Shown here: one piece after another, positions 5,431-8,961 of the stretch
Numbering within the stretch: the first letter of the stretch is position 1
Layout of the letters: the number at the start of each line of letters is the position of its first letter
From: Eudoraea sp.
GTDB taxonomy: Bacteria > Bacteroidota > Bacteroidia > Flavobacteriales > Flavobacteriaceae
Reading direction: 5' to 3'
Assembly (NCBI GenBank): GCA_013042925.1
Contig: JABDPH010000193.1
Coordinates: 1-8,961, forward strand
DNA: 8,961 bases
Notes under the pieces: model-generated
What the model was told of the DNA's origin: nothing
Seen by the model: only the letters and a program-made list of their open reading frames with translations
The model's database searches: none
Translations under genes and position numbers: made by a program

Positions 5431-8400
5431 ATGAGACCAATGTTTGCTTTGTTTTTTACATTATCTCAAATAATTAGTTTAAATATAATCTCTGCTCAGG
5501 AGGTTGTGATTTCCGGTACAGTTTCGGATGCCAACGGCCCTCTGATTGGCGCAAACATATTGGAAAAAGGCACTATAAATGGAACACAATCTAATTTTGA
5601 AGGGAACTTTTCCCTTAAGGTCTCTGATGAAAATGCCATCTTGGTATTCTCCTTCATCGGTTATGCAAATAAGGAAGTACCGGTAATTGGACAAGCAACC
5701 TTGCAAATAGAATTGCAGGCAGTTACGGCTAATTTGGATGAGGTTATTGTCATTGCCTATGGGACAACTACAGTAAAAGATGCCACGGGTTCTGTTGTTG
5801 CAGTAGCATCCAAGGATTTTAACAGGGGAATTATTATTTCACCGGAACAACTGATACAAGGTAAAGCCGCGGGAGTCCAGATAACCGAGACCAGTGGAGA
5901 ACCGGGTGCAGGAATTGAAATCCGTATCAGGGGAAGTAATTCTGTTCGTTCTAACAACAATCCATTATTTGTAGTAGACGGGGTGCCACTCGATGGTGGT
6001 GCAACATCCTCATTTCAATCCGGTAGGCCCCCAAGAAACCCCTTGAACTTTTTGAATCCTTCAGATATTGAAAGTATCAGTGTTCTTAAAGATGCCTCCT
6101 CTACAGCAATTTATGGATCACGAGGTGCCAATGGTGTAGTTATTATTACAACGAAAAACGGTAAGACGGGTGGTGCCGGTGTTTTTGAATTTTCCTCAAC
6201 CGTAGGTATTTCCTCTGTTGCAACGAGATTTGATCTATTGGATAGAGATGAGTTCCTGGCAGGAATTGCGCAGTATGGTGGGGATGCAGAAGCAGTTGAT
6301 TTTGGAGGCAATACGGACTGGCAGGATTTTGTTACAAGAACGGGTATCTCCGAAAATCAAAATTTATCCTGGTCTAAAAATTACGGCAAAGGCAATTTCA
6401 TAGCCACCTTTGGTTACGGAAAGGAAAACGGAATTATAAAGAAGACTTCCCTCGAAAGGATCACCGCAAGACTTAATTGGTCACACCGTTTCTTAAAAGA
6501 CAAGCTTGAGCTTAGTTTTAGGGGGACTTTGTCCAGAGTAAATGATGAGGCTTTTTCACCTTCGCAAGCTTTGTCCCTTGCTTATACAGCCAATCCCACT
6601 ATTCCGGCAAGCCTGGATTTTGTTTCATCTGGTATTCTAACGCCTGCAGAAGTTTTGGAATATCAACAGATCACGGGCTCTACCAATAGATTCTTAGGGA
6701 ATATTTCAGCAGATTATGCAATTACTTCGGAACTGTCAGCCAAGTTAACCGTAGGGTATGACAACTCTAAATCTTCAACGATTTCTGTTAATAGCCGAGA
6801 TAACCTGGATGCATTTGGCGCACCAGACAGAGGAACCGGACGTATTTTCGATCTTGAGATAACAAACAATTTATTAGAGGCCATAGTTACCTATAAAAAG
6901 AACTTTGAAAATTCCTCCCTTGATGCCCTTGTAGGATTCTCGTACCAGGATTTCCAAAGAAGTGGAAGAAATGTACAGGGCTGGGGATTTTCTACCAGTG
7001 ATCTTAATGATGCAGGCGAAGATCTGGTAAATTCTGCAAATGCCATTGAAGCGGCCATAACCGGAAGTTACCAACAGTATGGTCTTGGAACCAACGATCC
7101 TGATATTTTTGTGAACAGGCTCTTCCCATTGGGAACAGATATGATTTCGCCGGTAGCCACCAGTGTTACTTCTATTTTTGGGGACACCTATGATTTTACA
7201 GATGAATTGCAATCATTCTTTGCCAGGTTAAACTATTCCATCAACAATAAATACCTTTTTACTGGAACAATTCGCGCGGATGGTTCTTCACGTTTTGGTC
7301 CGGATAACCAATATGGTTTCTTTCCCTCAGGTGCTTTTGCCTGGAAAATAGATGAAGAAGACTTTATTGGCCCCGGTGTTTCTACCTTAAAACTTAGGGT
7401 AAGTGGAGGTCTCACAGGGAATCAGGAAGGGCTTGGATTTGGTAATTTTGTTAGAACTGAACGATACGAAGAAGGGAATATTGGAAATGGGGGGGAAATA
7501 AACATTCCGGGTACCCAGGTAATTTCATTTGTAAACAATGCATTGAAATGGGAAGAAACATTGTCTTTTAATGTTGGCATTGATTTTGGATTTAACATTG
7601 ATAGGCTTACCGGCTCAGTTGATCTTTACCGAAAGGAGACAGATGACTTATTGATACAGGTTACAGCCGCTCAACCTTCACCACGACCATTTTTATTCCA
7701 AAATTTAGACGCTATTGTATTAAACCAGGGGATTGAATTTGTATTGGCATACGATTTTGTGCAATCTGATAATTTTAATATGGATGCCTCTTTTAATATT
7801 GCTTATAATGAGAACGAATTGCAAGATTTTGCAGGGCAAATTCCGGCAGGGAGTATTAGCGGCCAGGGATTATCGGGGGCATTTGTTCAGTTGCTTGCCG
7901 GAGACCAGCCTTTGTTTTCCTACTATTTAAGGCCTTTTGAGGGTTTTGATGACAATGGACAGCCAATAGGCGATGTTCAGACCTTTATAGGGAAAGATGC
8001 CTTGCCAGATGTAACTGCAGGATTCTCTTTAAACGCGTCCTATAAAAATTGGAATTTTGCAGCCTATCTTTCAGGCCAGTTTGCTTACTCGGTATATAAT
8101 GCCACCCGGAATGCATTTTTTACTGCCGGGTCTTTAAGGAGTGGAAATAATGTTACAAAAGATGTTTTAACAAACGGGGAATCTGGTAATGCAGCCGCCG
8201 AGGTTTCTGAGCGATTCCTGGAAAAAGGGGATCATGTTCGCATACAAACATTAAGCCTTGGTTATAATGTGCCCTTAAGTGGTACTCGAACTTTTGAAAG
8301 CCTTCAGTTAAGTGTTATCGGTCAAAATTTATTTCTATTTACGGGCTATAGTGGACTTGATCCAGAGGTTAATACATCGGGGGCTAATTTTTTAAATGGT

Positions 8401-8478
8401 ATTCCTACAGCAGGGATCGACAATTTGGCCTACCCAAGACCAAGGATAATTTCTTTTAATTTAACCGCAAAATTTTAA
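5431..8478 (+). CDS. SusC/RagA-family TonB-linked outer-membrane transporter
   Basis: A 1015-residue protein, normal length for the family. SusC-type proteins are 22-stranded outer-membrane barrels that take up large nutrients, usually glycans, with TonB-ExbBD energy and a SusD lid. Visible parts: signal peptide 1-22 ending ISA before QE; a carboxypeptidase-regulatory-like beta-sandwich at about 25-98 (GTVSDANGPLIGANI, then FEGNFSL and FSFIGY); a TonB-box-like segment LDEVIVIAYG at 102-111; a plug domain at about 113-245 with RIRGSNSVRSNNNPLFVVDG and the family hallmark YGSRGANGVVIITTK at 228-242; then a barrel ending in ISFNLTAKF with C-terminal Phe, the outer-membrane insertion signal. The in-frame stop at 5416 leaves ATG 5431 as the only plausible ATG start. 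The SusD partner starts 6 nt after its stop, so they are co-transcribed. No sigma/anti-sigma pair or hybrid regulator lies next to it, and it lacks the extra N-terminal signalling domain of anti-sigma-coupled transporters. Substrate cannot be told. Confidence 0.96.
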   Translation: MRPMFALFFTLSQIISLNIISAQEVVISGTVSDANGPLIGANILEKGTINGTQSNFEGNFSLKVSDENAILVFSFIGYANKEVPVIGQATLQIELQAVTANLDEVIVIAYGTTTVKDATGSVVAVASKDFNRGIIISPEQLIQGKAAGVQITETSGEPGAGIEIRIRGSNSVRSNNNPLFVVDGVPLDGGATSSFQSGRPPRNPLNFLNPSDIESISVLKDASSTAIYGSRGANGVVIITTKNGKTGGAGVFEFSSTVGISSVATRFDLLDRDEFLAGIAQYGGDAEAVDFGGNTDWQDFVTRTGISENQNLSWSKNYGKGNFIATFGYGKENGIIKKTSLERITARLNWSHRFLKDKLELSFRGTLSRVNDEAFSPSQALSLAYTANPTIPASLDFVSSGILTPAEVLEYQQITGSTNRFLGNISADYAITSELSAKLTVGYDNSKSSTISVNSRDNLDAFGAPDRGTGRIFDLEITNNLLEAIVTYKKNFENSSLDALVGFSYQDFQRSGRNVQGWGFSTSDLNDAGEDLVNSANAIEAAITGSYQQYGLGTNDPDIFVNRLFPLGTDMISPVATSVTSIFGDTYDFTDELQSFFARLNYSINNKYLFTGTIRADGSSRFGPDNQYGFFPSGAFAWKIDEEDFIGPGVSTLKLRVSGGLTGNQEGLGFGNFVRTERYEEGNIGNGGEINIPGTQVISFVNNALKWEETLSFNVGIDFGFNIDRLTGSVDLYRKETDDLLIQVTAAQPSPRPFLFQNLDAIVLNQGIEFVLAYDFVQSDNFNMDASFNIAYNENELQDFAGQIPAGSISGQGLSGAFVQLLAGDQPLFSYYLRPFEGFDDNGQPIGDVQTFIGKDALPDVTAGFSLNASYKNWNFAAYLSGQFAYSVYNATRNAFFTAGSLRSGNNVTKDVLTNGESGNAAAEVSERFLEKGDHVRIQTLSLGYNVPLSGTRTFESLQLSVIGQNLFLFTGYSGLDPEVNTSGANFLNGIPTAGIDNLAYPRPRIISFNLTAKF

Positions 8479-8484
8479 AAAAAC

Positions 8485-8961
8485 ATGAAAAATGCACAAA
8501 TCAAAAATTATTTGCTGCTGGCCATCCTGGGAATAGCCTTCATGTCCTGTTCCGATTTGGAGATAGAAGCAACAGATCGCATTATAGATAGATCCACGGC
8601 AGAGGGAGGAATATTCAACGGCGTAGAAAGTGTACCTGCTTCAATTGACAATATTTATAACCGATTAGGTCCTAGCTTGATTGGGACTGGAGGTTATACG
8701 GGCTTACAAGAGATAACCACTGATGAACAGATTGTTCCAACCAGAGGTACTGACTGGGGTGATAATGGTTTATGGAGGAACTTGCATACCCACTCATGGG
8801 ATTCATCACACGGAACTATTGTTTTTACATGGGATACATGGAATGAAACCATATTCCTTACTTCAGAGGTTATCGATCCAAGAAGTAATGCTTCTCAAGA
8901 AGAGGTGGCACAAGCAAGTTTTGTGAGAGCTTTTGCCACTTGGATTATTATGGACCTGTAT
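8485..8961 (+). CDS. SusD/RagB-family outer-membrane lipoprotein, N-terminal part (runs off right edge)
   Basis: Open from ATG 8485 to the window end: 159 codons with no stop, so only about a third of a usual 450-600-residue SusD protein is present. Residues 1-21 are a lipoprotein signal (LLLAILGIAFMS) and C22 is the lipidated Cys. The next residues SDLEIE are acidic, as in the surface-export signal of Flavobacteria lipoproteins. Family features include the helix SVPASIDNIYNRL (49-61), EITTDEQIVPTRGTDW (76-91), LWRNLHTHSW (97-106) and the TPR-like helix AQASFVRAFATWIIMDLY (142-159), matching the common AEARFLRAFAYFxLMDLYG. It would bind substrate at the cell surface and cap the SusC barrel. 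The 6-nt gap after SusC indicates one operon and probably coupled translation. Confidence 0.94.
   Translation, partial: MKNAQIKNYLLLAILGIAFMSCSDLEIEATDRIIDRSTAEGGIFNGVESVPASIDNIYNRLGPSLIGTGGYTGLQEITTDEQIVPTRGTDWGDNGLWRNLHTHSWDSSHGTIVFTWDTWNETIFLTSEVIDPRSNASQEEVAQASFVRAFATWIIMDLY

Noticed and set aside
8723..8926. Open frame of 67 codons inside the SusD-like gene
   Set aside because: It is a frame shadow: the SusD-like frame is continuous from 8485 to the window end with family motifs throughout.
1648..8961. Kinase as the direct regulator of the SusCD operon
   Set aside because: It lacks receiver and DNA-binding domains, has no periplasmic sensor or membrane segment, and a strong terminator separates the two units. 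Adjacency alone is not enough.

Overview
The window looks like a chromosomal segment of a Bacteroidota bacterium, most likely a Flavobacteriaceae member. The DNA is AT-rich, start codons lack Shine-Dalgarno sequences, promoter-like motifs fit the Bacteroidota TTG-N19-TAnnTTTG pattern, and a SusC/SusD pair is present. This is inferred from gene content and style, not from a database match.

Layout from left to right. (1) Positions 1-325, minus strand: the N-terminal part of a secreted protein, probably DUF4421-like, running off the left edge. (2) A 209-nt gap with no confident signal, then a divergent MsrA-type methionine sulfoxide reductase (535-1047, plus). (3) A tRNA-Arg with anticodon CCT (1140-1211), preceded by a -7-like box. 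(4) A gene-free stretch of 436 nt (1212-1647). It holds two imperfect repeats exactly 100 nt apart, each with two hairpins, and it ends in a 15-nt exact copy of the tRNA 3' end. A promoter candidate with an overlapping dyad follows. (5) A 1182-residue soluble sensor histidine kinase (1648-5196): an NTF2/SnoaL-like N-terminal domain, four tandem GAF-like modules and a complete HisKA/HATPase core. It is closed by a clear intrinsic terminator. (6) A SusC/RagA-type TonB-dependent outer-membrane transporter (5431-8478), then after 6 nt the start of its SusD/RagB lipoprotein partner (8485 to the right edge).

How the genes fit together: SusC and SusD form one operon that would import a glycan or other large nutrient; nothing in the window identifies the substrate. 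The kinase is cytoplasmic and has no receiver or DNA-binding domain, so its response regulator must be encoded elsewhere. The terminator separates it from the transporter operon, so a regulatory link between them is not supported. The MsrA-like gene, the tRNA and the minus-strand gene appear to be independent units. The least ordinary part is the tRNA-proximal structured repeat region at 1198-1469.
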